Source of the DNA: Borborobacter arsenicus
Lineage (GTDB): Bacteria > Pseudomonadota > Alphaproteobacteria > Rhizobiales > Rhizobiaceae
Assembly (NCBI RefSeq): GCF_003934165.1
Contig: NZ_RKST01000014.1
Location: 108,523-172,522, forward strand
Length of the DNA: 64,000 nt
Direction of reading: 5' to 3'
Shown: one piece after another, positions 25,033-32,164 of the stretch
Layout of the letters: each line of letters opens with the position of its first letter
Numbering within the stretch: position 1 is the stretch's first letter
Notes under the pieces: model-generated
Databases searched by the model: none
Told to the model about the DNA's origin: nothing
What the model saw: the letters and a program-made list of their open reading frames with translations, nothing else
Position numbers and translations under genes: made by a program

Positions 25033-25749
25033 ATGAAAGGTACCACTGCAGCTTCCGGACGTGGCAAGGCTCCGGTTCCCTCGGCCGACCAGACCCGTGC
25101 AGCACTGGTGCGGGCGGCACTGAAGCTCTTCGGCAGCCAGGGCTTCACCGGCACGTCCACGCGCGAGATCGCGACGCTCGCGCGCGCCAATATCGGCTCG
25201 ATCGCCTATCATTTCGGCGGCAAGGAGGGGCTCCGCCTCGCCGCGGCCGACCACATTGTCGAAACGATCCAGACCGTCGCCGGCCAGGCGCTTGGGGGCT
25301 TCGACGCGATCAGCGAACCAGCTTCGACCCCGGAGGCCGCGCAGGCGCAATTGCATGCTGCTCTCGACCGCATGGTGCTTTTCATCGTCGCGCAGCCCGA
25401 GGCCGGCGAGATCGTGCAATTCCTGCTGCGCGAGCTTTCGCATCCGACCGCCGCGCTGGACCGCATCTATAGCGGCGTGTTCGAGCCGGTGCATCGGAGG
25501 CTCTGCATGGTCTGGGAGGCTGCGACCAGCGAGCCTGCCGACAGCGACCGCACGAAGCTCGCCATCTTTACGCTGATCGGGCAGGTCGTCTATTTCCGCA
25601 TCGGCCGCGAGGCGGTGCGTCGCCGCATGGGCTGGGAGGCCATCGGCCCGGCGCAGGCCGCGCTGGTGACGGCGGTCGCCAAGGACAATCTCGACGCCAT
25701 GCTGGCTTTCAGGAAGGGCGTCTCGCGCGAGCGGGAGGGCAGCCTATGA
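25033..25749 (+). CDS. TetR-family regulator, CecR (YbiH)-like
   Basis: A 238-residue TetR protein. Residues about 20-66 form the helix-turn-helix (LVRAALKLFGSQGFTGTSTREIATLARANIGSIAYHFGGKEGL), and the rest matches the CecR-type ligand domain (FLLRELSHPTAALDRIY). In E. coli CecR controls ybhG-F-S-R; here the same order regulator-membrane fusion protein-ATPase-permease follows, which supports the assignment. It overlaps the next gene by 4 bp. Confidence 0.87.
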   Translation: MKGTTAASGRGKAPVPSADQTRAALVRAALKLFGSQGFTGTSTREIATLARANIGSIAYHFGGKEGLRLAAADHIVETIQTVAGQALGGFDAISEPASTPEAAQAQLHAALDRMVLFIVAQPEAGEIVQFLLRELSHPTAALDRIYSGVFEPVHRRLCMVWEAATSEPADSDRTKLAIFTLIGQVVYFRIGREAVRRRMGWEAIGPAQAALVTAVAKDNLDAMLAFRKGVSREREGSL

Positions 25750-26693
25750 GCCTGCTTTGCGCCATTCCCTTTGCGGCTTCGGTGTTTTCATCCTGCACCG
25801 CAGTCTCGCCACTGGCGGTCGGCTATGTCGAGGGCGACTATGTCCTCCTGGCGCCGATCGAAGTGGCGCAGGTGCAGTCGCTCGCGGTCAGGCGTGGTGA
25901 CCATGTCGAGGCCGGCCAGACGATTGGCATGCTTGAGATCGCCGACGCCGAAATAGCTGTGGCGCAAGCGGAAGCCGCCCTGGCGCAGGCCGAGGCGCAA
26001 CTCGCCGACCTCAGGCTCGGCAAGCGCCCGGAAGAGATCGCGGTGCTGGAAGCGGCGGTTCGCTCGGCCGAGGCCAAGGCGGAGGAGGCAGACCGCGTAC
26101 TTTCGCGTGTGACCGACCTGTTCAGGCGCGGCATCGCCACACAGGCGCAGTTCGACGAGGCTTCTACCTCGGTGGAGGTCGCCAAGGCGGAAATCGGACA
26201 AAGCAAGGCCAATCTGGCGGTGGCAGGGCTACCCGCCCGGGCCGAGACGATCAGGGCCGCCGAGCAACAGGTGAAGGGCGCGCAGGCGCAACTGGAGCAG
26301 GCGCGCTGGCGGCTTTCCCGGCGGACGATCCAGGCTCCCTCGGCCGGCCGCATCAGCGACGTCATCCGCAATCCGGGCGATGTGGCCGGCCCCTCGGCGC
26401 CGGTGATCTCCATGCTGCCGGACGGTGCCGTGAAGCTGAAGGTCTATGTACCGGAAGCCTCCTTCTCGTCGATCAGTCCGGGAACTAAGCTTTCCGTGCG
26501 CTGCGACGGCTGCGGTCCGGATCTGAAGGCGACTGTTAGCTATGTATCGCCCGAGCCGGAATTCACGCCCCCGGTGATCTACTCGCTGGAGACGCGCCAG
26601 AAGCTGGTCTATCTGGTGGAAGCACGGCCCCAGGGTGATGCCGGCCCGCTGCAGCCGGGGCAGATCGTCGACGTCGTCCTGGCGTCCGAATGA
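25746..26693 (+). CDS. HlyD-family membrane fusion protein (YbhG-like), possible lipoprotein
   Basis: A 315-residue periplasmic adaptor. The N-terminus ends in VFSSC, a possible lipobox. Then come a lipoyl half-motif (VQSLAVRRGDHVEAGQTIGMLE), a long Ala/Glu-rich coiled coil at about 75-200 and the returning barrel (TIQAPSAGRISDVIRNPGDV). It should bridge the inner-membrane ABC exporter to the envelope. Confidence 0.87.
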   Translation: MSLLCAIPFAASVFSSCTAVSPLAVGYVEGDYVLLAPIEVAQVQSLAVRRGDHVEAGQTIGMLEIADAEIAVAQAEAALAQAEAQLADLRLGKRPEEIAVLEAAVRSAEAKAEEADRVLSRVTDLFRRGIATQAQFDEASTSVEVAKAEIGQSKANLAVAGLPARAETIRAAEQQVKGAQAQLEQARWRLSRRTIQAPSAGRISDVIRNPGDVAGPSAPVISMLPDGAVKLKVYVPEASFSSISPGTKLSVRCDGCGPDLKATVSYVSPEPEFTPPVIYSLETRQKLVYLVEARPQGDAGPLQPGQIVDVVLASE

Positions 26694-26709
26694 ATGGTGG
26701 CGATACGCC

Positions 26710-27627
26710 ATGAACGCCATTGAAGTCAGGAACCTGGTCAAGCGCTTCGGCGACAAGACGGTCGTCGATCATGTGACCATGAGCGTTGCCGAGGGCGAGA
26801 TCGTCGGCTTCCTGGGGCCCAACGGTTCTGGCAAGACGACGACGATCCGCATCATGTGCGGGTTGCTGACGCCAGATGCCGGCGAGGGCACGGTGCTCGG
26901 CCATAACCTTCTGACCGACAGCCTGAAGATCAAGCGCGAGGTCGGCTATATGACCCAGAAATTCTCGTTCTACGAGGACCTGACCATCGGCGAGAATCTC
27001 GAATTCGTGGCGCGTCTCTATCAGCTCAGGCCGGCCGGAGAATATGTCGGCCGCACGCTGGAGGAACTGGGCCTCGCCTCGCGCCGGGACCAGCTTGCCG
27101 GCACGCTTTCCGGAGGCTGGAAGCAGCGCCTGGCACTTGCCGCCTGCATCATGCACAAGCCGCGGCTGCTTCTGCTCGACGAGCCGACCGCCGGCGTCGA
27201 CCCCAAGGCAAGACGCGAATTCTGGGACGAAATCCACCGGCTGGCGCGCGACGGGCTGACCGTGCTGGTTTCCACCCATTATATGGACGAGGCCGAGCGC
27301 TGCCACCGCATCAGCTACATCTCCTACGGCAGGCTGCTCGCCACCGGCACGGTCGAGCAAGTCATCGAAAATGCCGGACTGACGACTTTCATCGTCACCG
27401 GGCCTGATCTGAATGAAGTGGCGGCGGAGTTGGAGGGCAGGCCCGGCGTGGAACAGGTGGCGCCCTTCGGCACGACGCTGCATGTCGTCGGCTCGAACCG
27501 GCAGCTGCTTGAGAAGACCCTGAAGGAGATCGGCCGGCGCAAGGGCACACGTGTCGAGCCCGGCGAGACCAGCCTGGAGGATGTCTTCATCCAGTTCATG
27601 GCCGGGTCGAAGGACAATATGGCATGA
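26710..27627 (+). CDS. ABC-2 type exporter ATPase (YbhF-like, single domain)
   Basis: A 305-residue ATPase: Walker A GPNGSGKTTT, signature LSGGWKQR and Walker B LLLLDEPTAGVDP. A C-terminal regulatory part of about 80 residues follows. E. coli YbhF is a tandem ATPase; this one has a single domain and would work as a homodimer. It ends with a 4-bp overlap with the permease gene. Confidence 0.88.
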   Translation: MNAIEVRNLVKRFGDKTVVDHVTMSVAEGEIVGFLGPNGSGKTTTIRIMCGLLTPDAGEGTVLGHNLLTDSLKIKREVGYMTQKFSFYEDLTIGENLEFVARLYQLRPAGEYVGRTLEELGLASRRDQLAGTLSGGWKQRLALAACIMHKPRLLLLDEPTAGVDPKARREFWDEIHRLARDGLTVLVSTHYMDEAERCHRISYISYGRLLATGTVEQVIENAGLTTFIVTGPDLNEVAAELEGRPGVEQVAPFGTTLHVVGSNRQLLEKTLKEIGRRKGTRVEPGETSLEDVFIQFMAGSKDNMA

Positions 27628-28763
27628 GGAATACGGTCTTTTCCTTTGCCCGCCTCGGCGCATTGCTGACCAAGGAATTCATCCAGATGCGGCGCGACCG
27701 CATCACCTTCGCCATGATGCTGGGGGTGCCGCTGATGCAACTCGTGCTCTTCGGCTACGCCATCAACAATGATCCGAAAGGCCTGCCGGCGGCGCTGGTG
27801 GCAACCAGCCAGGACCAATATACGCGGGCGATCGCCTCGGCCCTGGAAAACACCGGCTATTATCGCTTCGACCATGTCGTGCAGAGCGCCGCCGAGGCCG
27901 AGGCGCTGATGGCGGAAGGCGCCGTCTCCTTTGTAGTGACCATTCCCAGCGACTTTGCCCGCCGGGTGGAGCGGCGCGACGAGCCGCGCATATTGATCGA
28001 GGCGGACGCCACCGACCCGTCGGTCGCAAGCAATGCGATTTCGACGCTCAGTACGGTTGCAAGCCAGGCTTTGCTGCGCGAGCAAGGCATGCAGGCCGAG
28101 GCCGCGGAACAGGCCAAGCAGCAGCTTCAGGTCATCGTGCATCGGCGCTACAACCCCGAGGGCATCTCGCAATACAACATCGTGCCCGGCTTGCTCGGCG
28201 TCATCCTGCAGATGACCATGGTGATGATGACGTCGATGGCGCTGACGCGCGAGACCGAGCGCGGCACGATGGAAAATCTGCTGGCCATGCCCACCAGCCC
28301 GGTCGAGATCATGCTCGGCAAGGTGCTGCCCTATCTCGTTGTCGGTGCGGTACAGGTCATGGTGGTGCTGGCGGCGGCAACGCTGATGTTTGCCGTGCCC
28401 TTCGTCGGCTCCATGCCGCTGCTGTTTTCGGCGATCCTGATCTTCGTGTTGTCGCTGGTGCTGCTTGGCTACACCATTTCGACGGTCTCCCACACGCAGA
28501 TGCAGGCCATGCAGCTGACTTTCTTTTTCTTCCTGCCCTCGCTAATGCTGTCGGGCTTCATGTTTCCATTTCGCGGCATGCCGGACTGGGCCCAATGGCT
28601 GGGCGAAATCTTTCCGCTGACGCATTTCCTGCGCATTATCCGGGCGGTGATGCTGAAGGGCGCGAACTTCGCTGCCATTTCAACCGAGATCGCCGCGCTG
28701 ACGATCTTCGTCATCCTGTTTGCCGCAATGGCACTGTTCAGGTTCCGCCGTACGCTCGACTGA
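27624..28763 (+). CDS. ABC-2 type exporter permease (YbhS/YbhR-like)
   Basis: A 379-residue ABC-2 permease: one N-terminal helix (ITFAMMLGVPLMQLVLFGYAI), a large periplasmic domain (about 50-170) and five C-terminal helices with METERGTMENLLAMP-like coupling sequence (RETERGTMENLLAMPTSPVEIMLGKVLPY). E. coli has two such permeases; only one is present here, so it probably homodimerises. It completes a drug or lipid efflux operon. Confidence 0.88.
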   Translation: MRNTVFSFARLGALLTKEFIQMRRDRITFAMMLGVPLMQLVLFGYAINNDPKGLPAALVATSQDQYTRAIASALENTGYYRFDHVVQSAAEAEALMAEGAVSFVVTIPSDFARRVERRDEPRILIEADATDPSVASNAISTLSTVASQALLREQGMQAEAAEQAKQQLQVIVHRRYNPEGISQYNIVPGLLGVILQMTMVMMTSMALTRETERGTMENLLAMPTSPVEIMLGKVLPYLVVGAVQVMVVLAAATLMFAVPFVGSMPLLFSAILIFVLSLVLLGYTISTVSHTQMQAMQLTFFFFLPSLMLSGFMFPFRGMPDWAQWLGEIFPLTHFLRIIRAVMLKGANFAAISTEIAALTIFVILFAAMALFRFRRTLD

Positions 28764-28775
28764 GTATCGGCGGCA

Positions 28776-28814
28776 AAAAGCCAAATCGTTGGCTTTTCGC
28801 CAGCCTCCGGCTGG
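28776..28814. terminator. Bidirectional terminator region between convergent genes
   Basis: A perfect hairpin AAAAGCCAA (28776-28784)-ATCG-TTGGCTTTT (28789-28797) has A-run and T-run flanks on both strands, so it can terminate in either direction. A second stem CCAGCC-TCC-GGCTGG (28800-28814) follows. It lies between the exporter permease and the gene ending at 28822 on the minus strand. Confidence 0.75.
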
Positions 28815-28821
28815 GCGTTTC

Positions 28822-29139
28822 TCACCCAAGCAGCACTTTTCTGCGGGTCTCGCCGCCCGCCTTGCGCCATGCCTTGAAGCGGTGGGTGGCGGCGGCAAAG
28901 GATATGTGCATGGCCTGGGCCACCGAATAGCGGCTCTTGCCCTCGTCGAACATGCGATAGCAGCATTCGACGCCTTCCTCCGTCAGCTTGCCGTCGCTGG
29001 TCTTGTTGTGCGGATTGGCCGGGTCGAATTTCCGTGTCGGTGGCTGGAGCATGGCTTTCAGCCGGTCGAGATCCGCTTGGATACTGGCGATCAGGTCAAG
29101 AACGGGTTTGGGGTCCAGGGATTGCTTTGCGGCCGGCAT
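28822..29139 (-). CDS. Hypothetical protein with helix-turn-helix-like C-terminus
   Basis: A 105-residue protein I do not recognise. The first half is a charged helix (PVLDLIASIQADLDRLKAML). The second half, KLTEEGVECCYRMFDEGKSRYSVAQAMHISFAAATHRFKAWRKAGG, looks like a DNA-binding helix-turn-helix of the transposase/sigma type. AAGGAAA precedes ATG 29139. It is divergent from mbfA. Confidence 0.6.
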   Translation of the reverse strand: MPAAKQSLDPKPVLDLIASIQADLDRLKAMLQPPTRKFDPANPHNKTSDGKLTEEGVECCYRMFDEGKSRYSVAQAMHISFAAATHRFKAWRKAGGETRRKVLLG

Positions 29140-29261
29140 GGGGAGTTTCCTTTTCGGGGGAAGGTTCCTCATATAGGCAAACCTAAGCCTATAATAAGGG
29201 CGGGCCGGCGAATTTTTATCTCCACGATTTTGTCCATTGATCGGGCCTGAGCATGATCTTA

Positions 29262-29278
29262 TTTAGAATAGTTCTAAA
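29262..29278. promoter_or_regulatory. Irr-type iron control element (ICE box) before mbfA
   Basis: TTTAGAATAGTTCTAAA is a 17-bp palindrome with perfect 7-bp arms and 3-bp centre, ending 14 bp before the mbfA start codon. It has the form of ICE motifs bound by the Fur-family regulator Irr in rhizobia. The position over the promoter start suggests repression under low iron. Confidence 0.75.
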
Positions 29279-29292
29279 CTAGGAGCTTTCTC

Positions 29293-30276
29293 ATGCTGTC
29301 CCGCGTCTTCGGCTTTGGCCGCCGTTCCTTCCAATCGCTTTCGGAGCAGGAAATCCTCGCCCTCGCGATCTCGTCGGAAGAGGACGATGCAAGAATCTAT
29401 CGCGCCTATGCCGATGGTCTGGCCGAGCAGTTCCCGGCATCCGCGAAGGTTTTCGAGGAGATGGCGCAGGAGGAAGATGGCCACCGCGCGGCGCTGATCG
29501 AGCTTCACCGCGAGCGCTTCGGCGAGCGCATTCCGCTGATCAGGCGCGAGCATGTGCGCGACTATTACGACCGCAAGCCGGATTGGCTGGTGCGTCCGCT
29601 CGGCATCGACAAGGTGCGCGGACAGGCCGAGCAAATGGAGGCGCAGGCCTATCGCTTTTATGTCGAGGCAGCCAAGCGCACCAGCGATGCCTCGACCCGC
29701 AAGTTGCTGGGCGACCTGGCTGCAGCCGAAAAATCGCATGAAACGCTGGCGCAGCGCCTTGGCCTGAAACATGTCCCGCAAGACGTGCAATCGAGCGAAG
29801 CGGCCACCGAACGGCGGCAGTTCATATTGACCATGGTGCAACCGGGGCTGGCCGGGCTGATGGATGGCTCAGTGTCCACCTTGGCGCCGATCTTTGCGGC
29901 AGCCTTTGCCACGCAGGACACTTGGCAGACATTCCTGGTCGGCCTGTCCGCCTCGGTCGGCGCGGGCATCTCGATGGGCTTCACCGAGGCGGCGCATGAC
30001 GACGGCAAGCTTTCCGGGCGCGGTTCGCCGATCATCAGGGGCCTGGCGTCAGGTATAATGACCACGATCGGCGGCCTGGGTCATGCGCTGCCCTATCTGA
30101 TTGCCGACTTCTGGACAGCGACCACCATCGCCGTTGCCGTCGTCTTCGTCGAGTTGTGGGCGATCGTCTTTATCCAGAACCGCTATATGGAGACGCCGTG
30201 GCTGCGCGCCTCCCTGCAGGTGGTGCTTGGAGGCGCGCTGGTGCTGGCGGCAGGCGTCCTGATCGGCAATGCCTAG
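29293..30276 (+). CDS. mbfA: Membrane-bound ferritin-like iron exporter MbfA
   Basis: A 327-residue protein in two parts. The N-terminal erythrin/ferritin-like domain (about 15-165) has EEDDARIYRAYAD, EEMAQEEDGHRAALIELH and a second ExxH in AAAEKSHETLAQRL. The C-terminal VIT1-type membrane domain (about 180-327) has five helices (MDGSVSTLAPIFAAAF, GFTEAAHDDGK). Rhizobial MbfA exports iron and protects from iron and peroxide stress. An Irr-type box precedes it and AGGAG is at 29281-29285. The stop codon lies in the target duplication of the element that follows. Confidence 0.9.
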   Translation: MLSRVFGFGRRSFQSLSEQEILALAISSEEDDARIYRAYADGLAEQFPASAKVFEEMAQEEDGHRAALIELHRERFGERIPLIRREHVRDYYDRKPDWLVRPLGIDKVRGQAEQMEAQAYRFYVEAAKRTSDASTRKLLGDLAAAEKSHETLAQRLGLKHVPQDVQSSEAATERRQFILTMVQPGLAGLMDGSVSTLAPIFAAAFATQDTWQTFLVGLSASVGAGISMGFTEAAHDDGKLSGRGSPIIRGLASGIMTTIGGLGHALPYLIADFWTATTIAVAVVFVELWAIVFIQNRYMETPWLRASLQVVLGGALVLAAGVLIGNA

Positions 30277-30659
30277 GACCAATCGACATTCAGGATTTGA
30301 GGCGTGGTATGAGCAAAATCGTTCAGGTCTAGACCATGATGCCGAAAAGTGTGAAGCAGTTTTCGGACGACATCATGGTCTATCTAGTTGATTTTGCCGC
30401 ATGTATGCGACGCCAAGTGATTCCAGCTTGGCTGCAACATGCTCTAGGAGCGGAGCCGATGGCGCAGTTGGCCTGCGTCGAGGCTTCGCGACGCGGAAAT
30501 GGACGATTTTGGCCATATCCCTTCGGGACGCGGCGGATTTCGCGCTCAAGTTCGTTGAAAAGCCCTTGTGGTGGTCGACACCACGGCGGTCTTTTCGCCT
30601 GCTTGAGCACGAAATCCGGCTCGCGCCACGCCCGAAACCTGAATGTCGATTGGTCCTAG
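30273..30659. mobile_element. 379-bp MITE-like element with 18-bp terminal repeats and CTAG duplication
   Basis: Terminal inverted repeats GACCAATCGACATTCAGG (30277-30294) and its exact complement (30638-30655) enclose 379 bp; similarity continues further inward imperfectly. CTAG occurs directly outside both ends (30273-30276 and 30656-30659), as expected for a 4-bp target duplication. A CTAR-type target is typical of IS5-family elements. No transposase is encoded. A nested rhizobial palindrome (arms ACCATGATG...CATCATGGT, about 30332-30379) lies inside. It fills the gap after mbfA; no convincing gene is seen in it. Confidence 0.7.
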
Positions 30660-30685
30660 GGCGCCGGCAATCAAATGACGGCTTG

Positions 30686-31189
30686 TCAAGCGGCCTGGCG
30701 GTTGACCCTGCTTTCGGCCATTTCGGTCAGCTTCCTGTCGGTCGCTTCCTCTTCCTTGAGGTTCTTGGCAAGAATGGAGGCGCAATCGCTGCGGCCAAGC
30801 TGTTTGGCCCAGGCCATGAGCGTGCCGTAGCGAGTCATTTCGTAGTGCTCGACGGCCTGCGCCGATGCGATGAGGGCGGCGTCCAGCACCTGCTTGTCAT
30901 CAATGTCGCTGCTGACCTCGTCCGCCTCCTCCAGGATGCCGTCTATGGCTGGGCAGTTGACCGCCTTGGCCCTGACGCCGTGCATCTCGAACACTTCCTC
31001 CAGCCGCGCAATATGGCCCTCGGTTTCCTTGAGGTGCTTCTCAAAGCCGGCCTTGAGGGTGGGGTCGCTCGCCTTGTCGATCATTTTCGGCAGCGCCTTC
31101 TCGATCTGCTTTTCGGCGTAGTAGATGTCGCGCAGCGTATGCACGAAGAGATCGTCAAGCGTTTTGATGTCCTTCGAAAAAAAGCCCAT
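30686..31189 (-). CDS. DUF892 (YciE/YciF-like) ferritin-fold stress protein
   Basis: A 167-residue four-helix protein of the DUF892 family: TLDDLFVHTLRDIYYAEKQIEKALPKMIDKAS at the start, with Glu/His pairs such as ETEGHIARLEEVF and AVEHYEMTRYGTLMAWA in later helices. E. coli YciE/YciF are stress-induced ferritin-like proteins. ATG 31189 follows AAGGAG. An EcfG-type promoter 80-120 bp upstream suggests membership of the general stress response. Confidence 0.88.
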   Translation of the reverse strand: MGFFSKDIKTLDDLFVHTLRDIYYAEKQIEKALPKMIDKASDPTLKAGFEKHLKETEGHIARLEEVFEMHGVRAKAVNCPAIDGILEEADEVSSDIDDKQVLDAALIASAQAVEHYEMTRYGTLMAWAKQLGRSDCASILAKNLKEEEATDRKLTEMAESRVNRQAA

Positions 31190-31550
31190 GTCATGGCTCC
31201 TTCCTATCATCGAAGTGGGTGAAATCGGAGCAGCCTTGGTTGGAGCCCGCTCCATCAGGGCACAGCCCGGTTCTTCTTCCGAACGTCTCGCCTCGGGGCC
31301 GGTTCCGTCAAATCAGGCCCGGCAACGGAAAAGTCCGCGCCCGACACTGAAGTGTTTGTTGCGGAGAAGACACAGCGTCTACACGAAGCGACGGCCGCCG
31401 AGGAAAGGCCGCGAATCAACCGCTTTTCGGCCATGATCCAGCGGGTTTCGGCCCGAAGATTAACACTCCGTTCACGGACTATTCACGACGGGACGCTAGC
31501 ATCATCCCCATATTTCGGAAGGGACATCCGAAGCGACAGGGACGAAGACA
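31190..31550. other. Intergenic region between DUF892 gene and small ORF
   Basis: A 361-bp gap. It holds the EcfG-type promoter for the minus-strand DUF892 gene (31282-31306) and presumably the promoter of the small plus-strand ORF at 31551, for which I see no clear hexamers. No other gene, RNA or repeat was recognised. Confidence 0.5.
31282..31306 (-). promoter_or_regulatory. EcfG-type general stress response promoter
   Basis: Read on the minus strand, GGAAC (31306-31302), a 16-bp spacer and CGTT (31285-31282) match the alphaproteobacterial EcfG consensus GGAAC-N16/17-CGTT. The predicted start lies about 85 bp before the DUF892 gene at 31189. Confidence 0.68.
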
Positions 31551-31712
31551 ATGACAACCTCAATCTGGACCCACATCGCCAGCTACGCGACCGCAATTCG
31601 TGAATTCGTGGCTCCGACCTACCGGCCGGAGCGCTACTATATGCGCGGCCCCGGCCCGGCCTATGCGCGCCGTCAGGGCAGGCCGCTCGAAAGACCCGCC
31701 AGCTTTCGCTGA
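31551..31712 (+). CDS. Small basic ORF, 53 residues
   Basis: ATG at 31551 to TGA at 31712 codes for a 53-residue protein with an amphipathic N-terminal helix (TTSIWTHIASYATAIREFVAP) and a Tyr/Arg/Pro-rich tail (YRPERYYMRGPGPAYARRQGRP). The upstream AGGGA is a moderate ribosome site. Codon third positions are GC-rich as in real genes here. I do not recognise the family. Confidence 0.42.
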   Translation: MTTSIWTHIASYATAIREFVAPTYRPERYYMRGPGPAYARRQGRPLERPASFR

Positions 31713-31777
31713 TCGACCGGAGGGTCCTGGCTCCACGATATGCAAAAGCGTCGCTGAGAGGCCAGGACACTCCAAAT

Positions 31778-32164
31778 CTACTTCGCGGGAGCGTGACGCC
31801 CCCGCCCGTCGCAGGCCGACAGTTCGACATCTGAACCGGGCAACAGCCCAAGTTCGAGACATTTGCCGCCCGCACAAAGCGACCAGCCGCCCGCCGTGGC
31901 ACCCGAGGAGGCAAGCGTCAGTTTCGCTTGCGCAGGCAGTTTCGGAGCATAGACCCACCAGCCGTCTTTCAGCACGGCGTCCGCCGGCGGTTCCATGCCG
32001 GCGCCGGAGCCCTGGATGCGGGCTTCCACGATCTGCAGGCCGGCGGGCGTGACACGCCAGTCCTCCTCCCAACGGGTTTTTTCCACCGAATGGGTCCATG
32101 CCAAGGTGAAGGCAGTGACTGCCAGGACGCTCAGCTTGCCTCCAGCAAGCAGGCACAGGCTCAT
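31778..32164 (-). CDS. DUF1850 protein of a TAXI-TRAP operon
   Basis: A 128-residue protein: an N-terminal hydrophobic segment (LCLLAGGKLSVLAVTAFTLAWTHSVEKTRWEEDWRV) followed by a small beta-rich domain with a Cys pair (LCAGGKCLELG). DUF1850 genes regularly accompany fused TRAP permeases. Its ATG overlaps the permease stop (ATGA), so it is translated with it. The much longer open reading upstream in this frame is antisense-like noise over the permease gene. Confidence 0.75.
   Translation of the reverse strand: MSLCLLAGGKLSVLAVTAFTLAWTHSVEKTRWEEDWRVTPAGLQIVEARIQGSGAGMEPPADAVLKDGWWVYAPKLPAQAKLTLASSGATAGGWSLCAGGKCLELGLLPGSDVELSACDGRGRHAPAK

Noticed and set aside
30336..30659. A 107-codon frame inside the MITE-like element
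   Set aside because: It is Ser/Arg-rich, has no ribosome site, and reads across a palindromic repeat and a terminal repeat.
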